Of a stretch of DNA of 52,663 nucleotides, positions 35,016-43,748 are shown one piece after another; the stretch's first letter is position 1; every line of letters starts with the position of its first letter. The notes below the pieces were generated by a model. The model searched no databases and had not been told where the DNA came from. It saw only the letters and a program-made list of their open reading frames with translations. Where the stretch lies: positions 1 through 52,663 of the forward strand of contig JBCCXL010000027.1 in assembly GCA_039191605.1 (NCBI GenBank), written 5' to 3'. Origin of the DNA: JBCCXL01 sp039191605 (lineage in GTDB: Bacteria; Acidobacteriota; Thermoanaerobaculia; Multivoradales; JAHZIX01). Made by a program: the position numbers and the translations under genes.

Positions 35016-36140
35016 ATGAGTCTAGAAAAAACCCGAGCAGCCTTTCATCACGGCATTCAGCAGGGCTGGCATAGCGGCGGGCAGCTCTATGTCTCCCACC
35101 AGGGGCAGCCCGTCGCCGACCTCGCTCTCGGCGACATCGGCCCCCAGGGGCGAGCGCTAACGGTGGATGACCGCATGATCTGGCTATCATCCACCAAGCC
35201 CATCGCCGCCGTCGCCATCGCCCTACTTTGGGAACAGGGCGAGCTGGATCTAGATGACCCCATCGTTCGCTTCCTTCCGGCCTTCGGGCAGCACGGGAAG
35301 GATCGCATCACCCTGCGCCACGTCCTCACCCACACCGGAGGCATCCGCCTGCTCAACCTCGGATGGCCCAAGGCCACCTGGGAAGAAACCATCGAGCAGG
35401 TCTGCCGCATGCGCCCCGAGCCCCGCTGGATCCCAGGGCAAAAAGCCGGCTATCACCTGGCTTCCAGCTGGTTCATTCTCGGTGCGGTGATCGAGGCGAT
35501 CCGAGGCGAGAGCTTTTCCGCCGCCATTGAGCAATCGATCTTCCAGCCCTTGGAGATGAACCGCTGCTCCATCGGCTTGAGCTCCGAGCAATTCGCCTCC
35601 ATCTCCGACTCCATCGTTCCAATGCACAACACCGAGGGCGAAGCGCCTCGTCCCTACCCGTGGCATAAAGAGCCCTGGGTGACTCGACCCAATCCCGGCG
35701 CCAATGGCCTGGGGCCGCTGCGGGAGCTGGGTCGCTTCTACGACATGCTGCTGCGGCGAGGCCGTCTTGCCGACGGCCGGGCCCAGCTCTCCCCTCAGAG
35801 CGTAGAGGCCCTGACCACGCCTCATCGAGTGGGTCTCTTCGACTACACCTTCCAATTCCCCCTCGACTGGGGGCTGGGATTCATCATCAACTCCAGGCAT
35901 CAAGCCCCAGAGGATAGCGAGGCGGACGAGGTCGTCCCCTACGGCTACGGCCCTCACGCCTCCCGCCGCACCTTTGGCCACAGCGGCCGCCGCTCCTCCA
36001 CCGCCTTCGCCGATCCTGAGCATCGATTGGTGGTCGCCTTCGCCCTCAACGGCACGCCCAGCGAAGAAGACCACCGGCGGCGCATCGCTGAACTCACCGC
36101 GGCGATCTACCAGGACTTAGAGCTCGCTCCCTCGAGCTAA
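35016..36140 (+). CDS. Beta-lactamase-fold serine hydrolase
   Basis: A 374-residue class C beta-lactamase/EstB-like hydrolase. The nucleophile is in LSSTKP: Ser58 and Lys61 (SxxK). The second motif is KAGYHLASS (Tyr near 140) and the third is FGHSGRRSS (HxG, near 325). The active-site set is that of esterases or D-aminopeptidases rather than true beta-lactamases. No signal peptide is seen, so it is probably cytoplasmic. Start: ATG 35016. The frame extends 44 codons upstream through copies of the dispersed repeat (34906 and 34981), which I do not take as coding. Its stop overlaps the stop of the convergent hydrolase gene. Confidence 0.9.
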   Translation: MSLEKTRAAFHHGIQQGWHSGGQLYVSHQGQPVADLALGDIGPQGRALTVDDRMIWLSSTKPIAAVAIALLWEQGELDLDDPIVRFLPAFGQHGKDRITLRHVLTHTGGIRLLNLGWPKATWEETIEQVCRMRPEPRWIPGQKAGYHLASSWFILGAVIEAIRGESFSAAIEQSIFQPLEMNRCSIGLSSEQFASISDSIVPMHNTEGEAPRPYPWHKEPWVTRPNPGANGLGPLRELGRFYDMLLRRGRLADGRAQLSPQSVEALTTPHRVGLFDYTFQFPLDWGLGFIINSRHQAPEDSEADEVVPYGYGPHASRRTFGHSGRRSSTAFADPEHRLVVAFALNGTPSEEDHRRRIAELTAAIYQDLELAPSS

Positions 36141-36961
36141 GGGAGCGCCGACGAAGCCAGCTCCAGGGTGTCTAGGAAAGCCACGAGCTCGTCTAGAAAA
36201 GCCTCTGGCTGATCGAGGAAGGGCCAGTGACCGGCAGCATCGATGCCTTTCCACGGAACCCCGGCGACATCCAGCAGCGAACGGCTGTGGGCCCCGGTAC
36301 CGCGGGGATTACCGTAGAGATAAATCGTCGGAACTTCCAGCGCTGCTAGCTCCATTGCCAGGGTCTGCGCCCCGGAGCAGGACACCAGCTCTTCGCTGTT
36401 GAGGTACAGAGTTCGCGGATCGCATAGCCGCATGCTGGCGTAGTAGCCCGCGAGAGGGAGGTCTTTCACTCCAGCCCGATAGATCGAGGCGAGTAGCCTG
36501 TGAAACCCTGCGCCCAGGAAGGCTTCCCGCTCGTACTCGGCGATGCGACGGCTGAAGCCGCAATCTTCCAGCGAGATATTCCCCTCGACATTGACGAACG
36601 CGGCGAATCGCTGGGGCGCTGCGGCGACGGCCCATTGCCCGATGACGCCTCCCATCGAGTGCCCTACCAAAATCACCGGGCTAGGCAGGTTCTCAGCATC
36701 TCGCAACACGATCTCGACATGCTCCCGCAGCCCCACCGCGCCCGACGCCCAGGCGCTGCGGCCATATCCCGCAAGATCGGGAGCGCGGTGGGAATAACCC
36801 GCAAGGCGCGGACTCGCCATCAGCTCTTCGAAGCCCAGCCCCGACTCGCCCAATCCATGAATCCAGAGCAGAGTCGCCCGCGGAGCTTCCCTCAGAACCT
36901 GCCGGATTCCCAGATTCCCCTGATGTAGATGTTCCATACTTCCGATTATCTCCCACCTCAT
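36137..36961 (-). CDS. Alpha/beta hydrolase
   Basis: A 274-residue alpha/beta-fold hydrolase. LLWIHGLGESGLGF (oxyanion region) lies near residue 30, the nucleophile Ser in VGHSMGGVIGQW near residue 105, an Asp candidate in the late strand (YLYGNPRG region) and the catalytic His in DAAGHWPFLDQPEAF near residue 248. The substrate is open: esterase, lipase or C-C hydrolase. ATG 36961 is used; a GGGAGG directly before it is very close, so ATG 36937 (8 residues in) is also possible. The stop codon overlaps that of the serine hydrolase on the other strand. No signal peptide. Confidence 0.87.
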   Translation of the reverse strand: MRWEIIGSMEHLHQGNLGIRQVLREAPRATLLWIHGLGESGLGFEELMASPRLAGYSHRAPDLAGYGRSAWASGAVGLREHVEIVLRDAENLPSPVILVGHSMGGVIGQWAVAAAPQRFAAFVNVEGNISLEDCGFSRRIAEYEREAFLGAGFHRLLASIYRAGVKDLPLAGYYASMRLCDPRTLYLNSEELVSCSGAQTLAMELAALEVPTIYLYGNPRGTGAHSRSLLDVAGVPWKGIDAAGHWPFLDQPEAFLDELVAFLDTLELASSALP

Positions 36962-37125
36962 TCCTCCCTTCTCACGAGAACGCCTCGAAGAAGTGAAGGC
37001 TCAGCAGTAGTTAGATTTATGGTAAATTCTGCATGAATAACCTCAACCCCCCGTCCGTTGCCTCCCTGGCCGCCTCTTCCCGACCGGACCAGCCCACCGA
37101 TTCTTCCCCCTCGGAGAACCTCTTC

Positions 37126-38919
37126 ATGTGGTTGCGAACGATCCTCCTCCTGATCCCCCTCTGCTTCCTGCTGGGAGCTCCTGCTGAAGCCAGTAGCGAG
37201 CCGCCTCAATCCCTCGCCAGCCTCTCGCTGCAGCAGGTCGCCACCGGTTTTTCTAGCCCTATCGGCCTCGCCAACGCCGGAGATAACTCCGATCGTCTCT
37301 TCGTCGTCGAAAAGGCCGGAATCATCCGCATCATCGACGGCGGAACCGTGCTGCCGACTCCTTTCCTCAATATCTCGGGGCTGGTCTCTACCACCAGCGA
37401 GCGCGGCCTTCTGGGCCTCGCCTTCCACCCCGACTACGCCACCAACGGCCTCTTCTTCGTGCACTACTCCAACAACTCCGGAGCCACCACCATCGCCCGC
37501 TATTCGGTCTCCAGCGGCAATCCGGACGTTGCGGACTCGGCTAGCGCAGCGATTCTGCTGACCGTCTCTCAGCCGGCGTCCAACCACAACGGTGGAGGCA
37601 TCGCCTTCGGTCCCGACGGCTATCTCTATATCGCCCTCGGCGACGGCGGCGGCCAGAACGATCAATTCGGCCACGGCCAGAACCTCACCACGCTCCTCGC
37701 CTCGGTGCTGCGCATCGACGTTGACTCCGGCAGCCCCTACAGCATTCCGGCGGACAACCCCTTCGTCGGCGCCGGAGGCTCGACCCAGGAAGAAATCTGG
37801 GCCTACGGCCTGCGCAACCCCTGGCGCATCAGCTTCGATCGCGAGACCGGAGACCTCTTCATCGGCGACGTCGGCCAGACTCGACTGGAGGAAGTCAACT
37901 TTCAGCCGGCGGCGAGCACCGGAGGCGAAAACTACGGCTGGAACACTATGGAGGGCACCCTCTGCTTCTCCCCCTCCTCCGGCTGTGATACCACTGGCCT
38001 GACCCTCCCCATCCTTGAATACACCCACACCTTCGGCTGCTCCATCACCGGCGGATACCGCTATCGCGGCACCGCCATCCCCGCCCTGGTGGGCACCTAT
38101 CTTTACGCCGACTACTGTCAGGGAACCATCTGGGGCGGCGTCCAGAACGACGACGGCACCTGGCTCACCCGGGTGATGCTCGGCGCCTTCGGCAACGTCT
38201 CCAGCTTCGGCGAAGACGAGGATGGCGAGATCTACGTGGTCGAGATCGGCGGCGCGGTCTCCCGCATCGTCTCCACCAACACCCCCAACGACGTCTTTGC
38301 CGACACCTTCGACGGCGGTGACCTCGGGCAGTGGGGCGGACCTGGCGTCGGCACCGAGGATCTCGCCGTCACCGGCACCGCCGGTATTGGCGGCGGCATG
38401 GGGCTGGAAGTCACCTTCGATGATCTCGAGCGGCACTACATCGTCGACGAGACCCCCGACGGAGAGAACCACTACCGAGTGCGCTTCCTCTTCGACCCCA
38501 ATTCGCTGACCATGGATGAGAACAAGCGGCACAAGATCCTCACCGCCTTCTCTGAAACTCCCTCGCGGCGCCTGCTGACCTTCGTCATTCGCTACCAGTC
38601 GGGGAATTTCTTCCTCCGGGTCAAGGGGCACCTGGACGACGGTAGCTGGGCCCAGGCGGCCTGGATCAACCTCGGGGATGAGCCCAGGGTGCTCGAGGCA
38701 GAGTGGCTCAAGGCCACGGACTTTGCGACCCCCGATGGTCGTCTCCGGGTCTGGGTCGATGACGTGCTGCAGGACACCCTCACCGGCCTCGACTTCGACG
38801 ACGGCTCCATCGACTTCGTACGCTTCGGTACCGTCGGCGGGACCGACCTGGGGACTAGCGGAAGCGTCTATCTCGACGACTTCGTCACCACCCGGCACAA
38901 CTTCATCGGCGCTCCCTAA
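37126..38919 (+). CDS. Secreted PQQ-type glucose/sorbosone dehydrogenase with C-terminal module
   Basis: A 597-residue exported protein. I start at ATG 37126 because a clean signal peptide follows (MWLRTILLLIPLCFLLG...AEASS); an ATG at 37033 would add a non-signal stretch. Residues about 30-400 form the six-bladed propeller of soluble PQQ sugar dehydrogenases: RLFVVEKAGIIRII, GLLGLAFHPDYATNGLFFVHY, NHNGGGIAFGPDGYLYIALGDGG (His as catalytic base), WAYGLRNPWRISFDRETGDLFIGDVGQ and GGENYGWNTMEG. From about residue 410 comes the same module found at the C-terminus of the M43 protease. The true electron acceptor and sugar are unknown. Confidence 0.9.
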   Translation: MWLRTILLLIPLCFLLGAPAEASSEPPQSLASLSLQQVATGFSSPIGLANAGDNSDRLFVVEKAGIIRIIDGGTVLPTPFLNISGLVSTTSERGLLGLAFHPDYATNGLFFVHYSNNSGATTIARYSVSSGNPDVADSASAAILLTVSQPASNHNGGGIAFGPDGYLYIALGDGGGQNDQFGHGQNLTTLLASVLRIDVDSGSPYSIPADNPFVGAGGSTQEEIWAYGLRNPWRISFDRETGDLFIGDVGQTRLEEVNFQPAASTGGENYGWNTMEGTLCFSPSSGCDTTGLTLPILEYTHTFGCSITGGYRYRGTAIPALVGTYLYADYCQGTIWGGVQNDDGTWLTRVMLGAFGNVSSFGEDEDGEIYVVEIGGAVSRIVSTNTPNDVFADTFDGGDLGQWGGPGVGTEDLAVTGTAGIGGGMGLEVTFDDLERHYIVDETPDGENHYRVRFLFDPNSLTMDENKRHKILTAFSETPSRRLLTFVIRYQSGNFFLRVKGHLDDGSWAQAAWINLGDEPRVLEAEWLKATDFATPDGRLRVWVDDVLQDTLTGLDFDDGSIDFVRFGTVGGTDLGTSGSVYLDDFVTTRHNFIGAP

Positions 38920-39260
38920 GCCCGCTGTAGCGCGGGGAGCGTGACCTCACCTCCCCAGCAAATCACCTAGGGTATGTGCCCTAGGGAAAGTCCCTGGCAC
39001 CCCTCCCAAGAGTGTCAGGGACTTCTTGTTTTCAGTGCTAGCAAAGCCCGAGGGACGTCACACCAACCTTCAGTGAAAGCCCCCGGGGAAGGTCCCTGGC
39101 ACCCCTCGCCGGTATGCTTGGGAAAGTCCCTGGCACCTTACCCATCGCCCTGAGGAAAGTCCTTGGCACCTCACCTGGGGAAAGTCCCTGGCACCCCTCT
39201 GTCCGGTACCTCATGAAACCCTTGGGGAAAGTCCCTGGCACCTCACGGAACCCTGCTCCT
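38920..39260 (+). repeat. Tandem array of dispersed AAGGTCCCTGGCACC repeats
   Basis: Six forward copies in about 260 bases: 38987-39001, 39089-39103, 39123-39137, 39156-39170 (one T mismatch), 39181-39195 and 39228-39242, with core AAAGTCCCTGGCACC or AAGGTCCCTGGCACC. An inverted partial copy (GTGTCAGGGACTT) is at 39012-39024. The spacers, 18-88 bases long, differ in sequence. The array fills the whole gap between the sugar dehydrogenase and mtaB. Confidence 0.9.
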
Positions 39261-39323
39261 CTGAGCTCCTGAAAAGAGCCGGAGATGAGCTCCGGCGCCA
39301 AGATCGGGTACCATCTCGCCACG

Positions 39324-40682
39324 ATGCGTGTCTGCTTTACCAATCTCGGCTGCAAGCTCAACCAGGCGGAGCTAGAGAAAATGGCGCGGCGCTTCCACGC
39401 TGCCGGCCACCGGGTGGTCGCGACGGTGGAGGAGGCGGAGCTCCACGTCATCAACACCTGCACCGTCACTCACCATGCTGCCCGCAGCTCCCGCAAGCTT
39501 GCGCGGCGAGGCCAGCGGCGTCAGGCGGAGCTTCGCACCGTCCTCACCGGCTGCTACGCCACGGAGCAGCCGGAGGAGGCCGCCGCGCTGGCGGGAGTCG
39601 ACCTCGTAGTGCTCAACAACCAGAAGGACCTGCTTCTGGAGAAGGTCCACGAGCACATCCCGGGAGCCGTACCCAAGATAGCTCCCGCCGCAGAAGAACC
39701 CTTCCAAGGCCCTGGGGAGATTCCGGTTCCCTACGTCCCCCTCGCTTTCGGCAATACGAGGGCCCTGGTCAAGGTAGAGGACGGCTGCAACGTGGGCTGC
39801 TCCTTCTGCATCATCCCCTTCACTCGCGGCCGGCAAACTAGCCGGCCGGTAGATGAGATCGTCGAAGAGGTGCGATCTCTGGAAGCCACGGGGCACCGAG
39901 AGGTCGTCATCACGGGAGTCCAAATCTCCCATTACCGATCTCAGGGGGCCACCTTGGTCGACCTCACCCGCTCCCTTCTCGAGGCCACCGAAAGGACCCG
40001 CCTCCGGCTCACCTCCATCGCGCCATGGCGCTTCGACGAAGAGCTCTTCGAGCTGTGGCAACATCCGCGCCTCTGTCGCCACATTCACATGTCTCTGCAG
40101 AGCGGCTGCACCGAAACCCTACGCCGCATGCGCCGACCTTATACCGCCGCCGCCTACGGCCAGCTGGCCCAGCGGATCCGCCGAGAGATCCCTGGCGTCG
40201 CCCTGACCACCGACGTCATCGTCGGCTTCCCCGGGGAGACCGACGAAGAATTCGACGCCAGCCTGGCCTTCGTGGAGAGCATGGAATTCGCCAAGATCCA
40301 CGCCTTCCCCTACTCCCGGAGACCCGGCACCGCTGCCGCCGAGATGCCCGACGGCGTACCCCACAACTTACTGCGCCAGCGCATGGAGCGCATGCTCACG
40401 GCCGCCGAAGCCAGCGAGCAGGCCTTCTTACAGCGCCATCTCGGTACTACCGTGGACGTGCTGTGGGAAAGACGACGCGGCGGACGCTGGCAGGGCATGA
40501 CAGACAACTACCTCCGGGTCCTTACTTCGGCAGAACGCGGCGATGGGCAGCGGTCCTACAGAGCCCCCCGAACCAACCAGCTCACCCGCACCCGCCTTAC
40601 GGATCTCGACGAAGACGGCCTCTGGGGGATCCCCCTACCGCCCGTGGAAGCGAATCCCCTACGATCCGCCAGCGTATCGTGA
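39324..40682 (+). CDS. mtaB: tRNA t6A37 methylthiotransferase MtaB
   Basis: A 452-residue radical-SAM methylthiotransferase. N-terminal cluster cysteines: Cys10 in NLGCKLNQ (the GCKLNQ motif marks MtaB), INTCTVTHHA near residue 46 and LTGCYATEQ near 80. The SAM [4Fe-4S] motif is CNVGCSFCIIP near residue 155, followed by LTTDVIVGFPGETDEEF. A TRAM-like C-terminal part (TTVDVLWERRRGGRWQGMTDNY) binds tRNA. MtaB turns t6A at position 37 into ms2t6A in tRNAs reading ANN codons. I start at ATG 39324. The Rieske oxygenase gene begins 8 bases after the stop. Confidence 0.93.
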   Translation: MRVCFTNLGCKLNQAELEKMARRFHAAGHRVVATVEEAELHVINTCTVTHHAARSSRKLARRGQRRQAELRTVLTGCYATEQPEEAAALAGVDLVVLNNQKDLLLEKVHEHIPGAVPKIAPAAEEPFQGPGEIPVPYVPLAFGNTRALVKVEDGCNVGCSFCIIPFTRGRQTSRPVDEIVEEVRSLEATGHREVVITGVQISHYRSQGATLVDLTRSLLEATERTRLRLTSIAPWRFDEELFELWQHPRLCRHIHMSLQSGCTETLRRMRRPYTAAAYGQLAQRIRREIPGVALTTDVIVGFPGETDEEFDASLAFVESMEFAKIHAFPYSRRPGTAAAEMPDGVPHNLLRQRMERMLTAAEASEQAFLQRHLGTTVDVLWERRRGGRWQGMTDNYLRVLTSAERGDGQRSYRAPRTNQLTRTRLTDLDEDGLWGIPLPPVEANPLRSASVS

Positions 40683-40689
40683 GCCGATC

Positions 40690-41799
40690 ATGAGTTTGCA
40701 GTCACCCCACGAGAGCGAAGAGGGCCTGATCGCCGAAGACATTCACGATGCCGCCACCCTGCCGGGTGCCTTTTACGGCGACGAGAGTCTGTGGCGCCGT
40801 AGTCTCGACCGCATCTTCGCCCGTACTTGGCAGTGGATTGGCGACGCAAACCAGGTGCGAGTGCCCGGTCAGGTCCATCCCGTCACGCTCTTGCCCGGCT
40901 CATTGAACGAGCCCCTGCTGCTCACCCGAGACGGGCAGGACCACCTGCACTGCCTTTCCAACGTCTGCACCCACCGCGGCATGTTGGTCTGCGAGAGCCC
41001 CGGAGTCTTGCGCCAGCTGCGCTGCCGCTACCACGGCCGCCGCTTCGATCTCGCCGGCCGCTTTCGCCACATGCCGGAGTTCGAGGCGACCCGAGGCTTC
41101 CCCTCCGAGGCCGACCACCTGCCCCAGCTTCCTCTGAAGCAGTGGGGCAAAATGCTCTTCACTTCCCTCGACCCGGACTTTCCCTTCGACCTGCTCATCG
41201 AAGACCTGGAACGGCGCCTCGGCAGCTTTCCCCACCACCAGCTGACCCATGATCCGGGCCGCAGCCGCAACTATTTGGTGCGCGCTCATTGGGCCCTCTA
41301 CTGCGACAACTACCTCGAAGGCTTCCATATCCCCTTCGTTCACGGCGCCCTGGCCCAGGCCCTCGACTACGACGAATACGAAACCGAGCTCTTCCCCTGG
41401 GGCAGCCTGCAGCTGGGCATCGCCGCCGGCGCCGAAGAGACCTTCGAGCTACCCGCCGATCACCCCGACGCCCAGCGGCGCCTCGCCGCGTACTATTACT
41501 TCCTCTTTCCCAACACCATGCTCAACGTCTATCCCTGGGGTATCTCGGTGAACGTCGTCGAACCCCTGGCGATCGATCGTACTCGGGTGCGCTTTCTCAC
41601 CTACGTCGCCGATCCTCAGCGCCTCGATCGCGGCGCCAGCGCCGATCTCGACCGAGTCGAGCGGGAAGACGAAGCCGTGGTGGAGGCGGTGCAGCGGGGC
41701 GTCACCTCCCGCCTCTACCAGCGCGGGCGCTTCTCCCCTCAGCGCGAGCAAGGAGTGCACCACTTCCACCGCCTGCTGGCTCACTGCCTGGATCTATAG
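40690..41799 (+). CDS. Rieske non-heme iron oxygenase, alpha-subunit type
   Basis: A 369-residue oxygenase. The Rieske 2Fe-2S ligands are Cys93 and His95 (NVCTHRGM) and Cys112 and His115 (RCRYHG). The mononuclear iron ligands are His213 and His218 in DNYLEGFHIPFVH, with an Asp near the C-terminus. These proteins hydroxylate or demethylate aromatic or aliphatic substrates and need a reductase. No reductase or ferredoxin gene is nearby, so the electron donor must be encoded elsewhere. It starts 8 bases after mtaB and may share its transcript by chance. The substrate is unknown; choline- or carnitine-type oxygenases have the same layout. Confidence 0.9.
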   Translation: MSLQSPHESEEGLIAEDIHDAATLPGAFYGDESLWRRSLDRIFARTWQWIGDANQVRVPGQVHPVTLLPGSLNEPLLLTRDGQDHLHCLSNVCTHRGMLVCESPGVLRQLRCRYHGRRFDLAGRFRHMPEFEATRGFPSEADHLPQLPLKQWGKMLFTSLDPDFPFDLLIEDLERRLGSFPHHQLTHDPGRSRNYLVRAHWALYCDNYLEGFHIPFVHGALAQALDYDEYETELFPWGSLQLGIAAGAEETFELPADHPDAQRRLAAYYYFLFPNTMLNVYPWGISVNVVEPLAIDRTRVRFLTYVADPQRLDRGASADLDRVEREDEAVVEAVQRGVTSRLYQRGRFSPQREQGVHHFHRLLAHCLDL

Positions 41800-41955
41800 C
41801 CCAGCTGGATTGATCTCTCCGGCTGGATTAGTAGCCCGACGGGATCTATCTATCCGACGAACACACCAGCTCGGAAGCCGGCCGCCGGGAAGTGACAGCT
41901 CCGGAAGGTGCCAGCTCCGGAAGGTGCCAGCCTAGAAGCAGCCAGCCCAGAGCTA

Positions 41956-42738
41956 TCAGCCTTCCCGCCACTCCCAACACCGCAGCCGATAACTGCGAAG
42001 AGGCACCGCCAGAGCGCCGACATAACCCGGCTTCGGATTCAGGTGGCGCATCGACCAATGGGCGGCCTTCTCCGTCGAGCCCTCCGCGCTGAGCATCCGG
42101 GGCTCGTCCTCCGGTGCCAGCGTCACGTCGAAGCGATCCAGAGGCATCGAAAGACCGTCCCCCGTCGCCTTGATGTAGGCCTCTTTCCGAGTCCAGCAAT
42201 TGAAGAAGGCTTCGGACTTGCGCTCTGAAGGAATACTTCGCAGGGTATCCCGTTCGGAAACGGAGAAGAAGCGCTCAGCGATCTGCTCCGCATCCGGCAT
42301 CGGCCGCAGCTGCTCGACATCGACACCGAGCTCCGTATCGCAGCTCAGAGCGTAGAGGGCCAGCGTCTCCGAATGGGAGAGGTTGAAGCGCAGCCCTAGG
42401 CTCTCTGGCAGCGAGGGCTTGCCCTTCTCACCATAAAGAAAGCGCAGGTCTCGAGGATCCTGATTCAAATAACCAGCCAGCAGGCGTCGCAGCACGCCGC
42501 GGCCGACGATGAAACGCCGCTGGTGATGCTCGAAGCGAAATCGATACGCCCGCTTCACCTCGTCGGGGGTCAGCAGGCGCTCCAATTCGGCAACCGTTCG
42601 GTCTCCAGGCTCCAGTTCCGTCGACCAGATATGAATTTCCCCGGAATCCAGCACCAAGTTCTCTGGTCGAGGGGAGGCCAACACCTCGAAGCTCGACGAG
42701 GCGTCGATGGGCTCACCGTGCGTTGATTCTTGACTCAT
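41956..42738 (-). CDS. 4'-phosphopantetheinyl transferase (Sfp type)
   Basis: A 260-residue transferase that loads phosphopantetheine from CoA onto carrier proteins. Family motifs: FNLSHSETLALYAL (near residue 118), LGVDVEQLR (Mg-binding Asp, near 138) and FFNCWTRKEAYIKATGDGL (near 183). Two alpha/beta halves are present as in Sfp. It is the second gene of a minus-strand pair with a type II thioesterase 44 bp upstream, a pairing common beside NRPS or PKS genes, but no such synthase is in the window. It could load the acyl carrier protein at 18907. AcpS-type enzymes for fatty acid synthesis would be separate. Confidence 0.93.
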   Translation of the reverse strand: MSQESTHGEPIDASSSFEVLASPRPENLVLDSGEIHIWSTELEPGDRTVAELERLLTPDEVKRAYRFRFEHHQRRFIVGRGVLRRLLAGYLNQDPRDLRFLYGEKGKPSLPESLGLRFNLSHSETLALYALSCDTELGVDVEQLRPMPDAEQIAERFFSVSERDTLRSIPSERKSEAFFNCWTRKEAYIKATGDGLSMPLDRFDVTLAPEDEPRMLSAEGSTEKAAHWSMRHLNPKPGYVGALAVPLRSYRLRCWEWREG

Positions 42739-42782
42739 TGCGATTCCATCGGAGTGAAGTTTCGGCCCCTATCGAGCCGCCA

Positions 42783-43556
42783 TCAAGAAGCCGGCTCGAG
42801 GTAGACGGCGAGATCTCTCGAAACCGCCGCTACCAGATCCTGGAAAGCAGCCCCCTGTAAGAAGAAGTGATCGCCGTCGAAGAGCCGAATCTTGAAGCCG
42901 CTGGCGGTGTATCGATCCCAGGCTCGCATGTCTTCGGAGGAAACCTTTTCATCTCCCAGACCGCAATAGGCGAAGATCGGGCAAGGAACCTGCGCGTTCA
43001 GACTCGGCTCGTAGGTGTCGCAGACCGCGAAATCCGCTCGCAGCACCGGCAGCAGCAGCTCCATCAGCTCGGGGTGCTCCAACACCGCCTCAGGCGTTCC
43101 GTTGAGCTCCCGCAGCTCCTGCTTGAACTCATCGTCCGGCAGATCGTAGATCACCTCTTCATCATCGAGGCGGTGCGGTGCTCGGCGTCCCGAGACCAAG
43201 AGAGCTCGGGGCGTCGGTCCACCTTTCGAGGCCATGCGCAACACCAGCTCATAGGACAAGATAGCTCCCATGCTGTGGCCGAAGAAGGCGAAGGGGCGAT
43301 CCAGCCAGGGCGTCAGATGCGTCTCCAACGCCTCGACGAGGGCCGGAACGCGGGTGATGGGCTCATCCCTCAGGCGGCTTTCGCGCCCCGGCAGCTGAAC
43401 CGGGCAGATCTCCACCTCAGGAGGAACCAGCGCCTGCCATCCGCGATAAACGCTCGCCGCTCCACCAGCATAGTGCAGGCAAAATAGTCTCAGGCGGGCA
43501 GCCGGCTGGGGCTTGTGATAAGCGAGCCACGGGGATTTGGGGCGTTGCGATGTCAC
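42783..43556 (-). CDS. Type II thioesterase (RifR/GrsT-like)
   Basis: A 257-residue alpha/beta hydrolase of the editing-thioesterase family. Motifs: LFCLHYAGGAASVYRGWQ (residues 24-41), VQLPGRESRL, nucleophile Ser in FFGHSMGAILSYEL near 95, and the final His in GDHFFLQG near 235. Such enzymes remove stalled or wrong acyl groups from NRPS/PKS carrier domains. Start GTG 43556, because no ATG lies close; GAGG is upstream. It is likely co-transcribed with the PPTase (44 bp gap). No assembly-line synthase is visible, so its partners must lie elsewhere. Confidence 0.92.
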   Translation of the reverse strand: MTSQRPKSPWLAYHKPQPAARLRLFCLHYAGGAASVYRGWQALVPPEVEICPVQLPGRESRLRDEPITRVPALVEALETHLTPWLDRPFAFFGHSMGAILSYELVLRMASKGGPTPRALLVSGRRAPHRLDDEEVIYDLPDDEFKQELRELNGTPEAVLEHPELMELLLPVLRADFAVCDTYEPSLNAQVPCPIFAYCGLGDEKVSSEDMRAWDRYTASGFKIRLFDGDHFFLQGAAFQDLVAAVSRDLAVYLEPAS

Positions 43557-43748
43557 GTCGAACCTCGTCTCATCAGCGGCGATGAATGGTAAAGGAAAAA
43601 AGGGGATCAGCTCTGCCAGAATCGAAGGAGAGGTGACCGCGAGGAGGAGGGCTAAGCCCTCTCGGGGCGGGCGCCCGGAGCGAAGCTCTACGAGCCCTGA
43701 CGAGGCGGGAGTATATAACGCTCGGGTACAGCGTCCCGGATCGATACC

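Noticed and set aside
37033..37125. Upstream ATG as the start of the sugar dehydrogenase
   Set aside because: It places 31 polar residues before the signal peptide and has no ribosome-binding site; ATG 37126 gives a proper signal sequence.
39038..39469. Open reading frame of 143 codons on the minus strand across the repeat array and the mtaB start
   Set aside because: It is built largely from repeat copies read in reverse and overlaps mtaB; no domain and no ribosome-binding site.
41897..41930. Repeated GGAAGGTGCCAG as a member of the dispersed repeat family
   Set aside because: It lacks the TCCCTGGCACC core in either orientation and is a local tandem duplication only.
43557..43748. Further small gene between the XRE regulator and the thioesterase
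   Set aside because: Only short frames with no start signal and no similarity; treated as a promoter gap.
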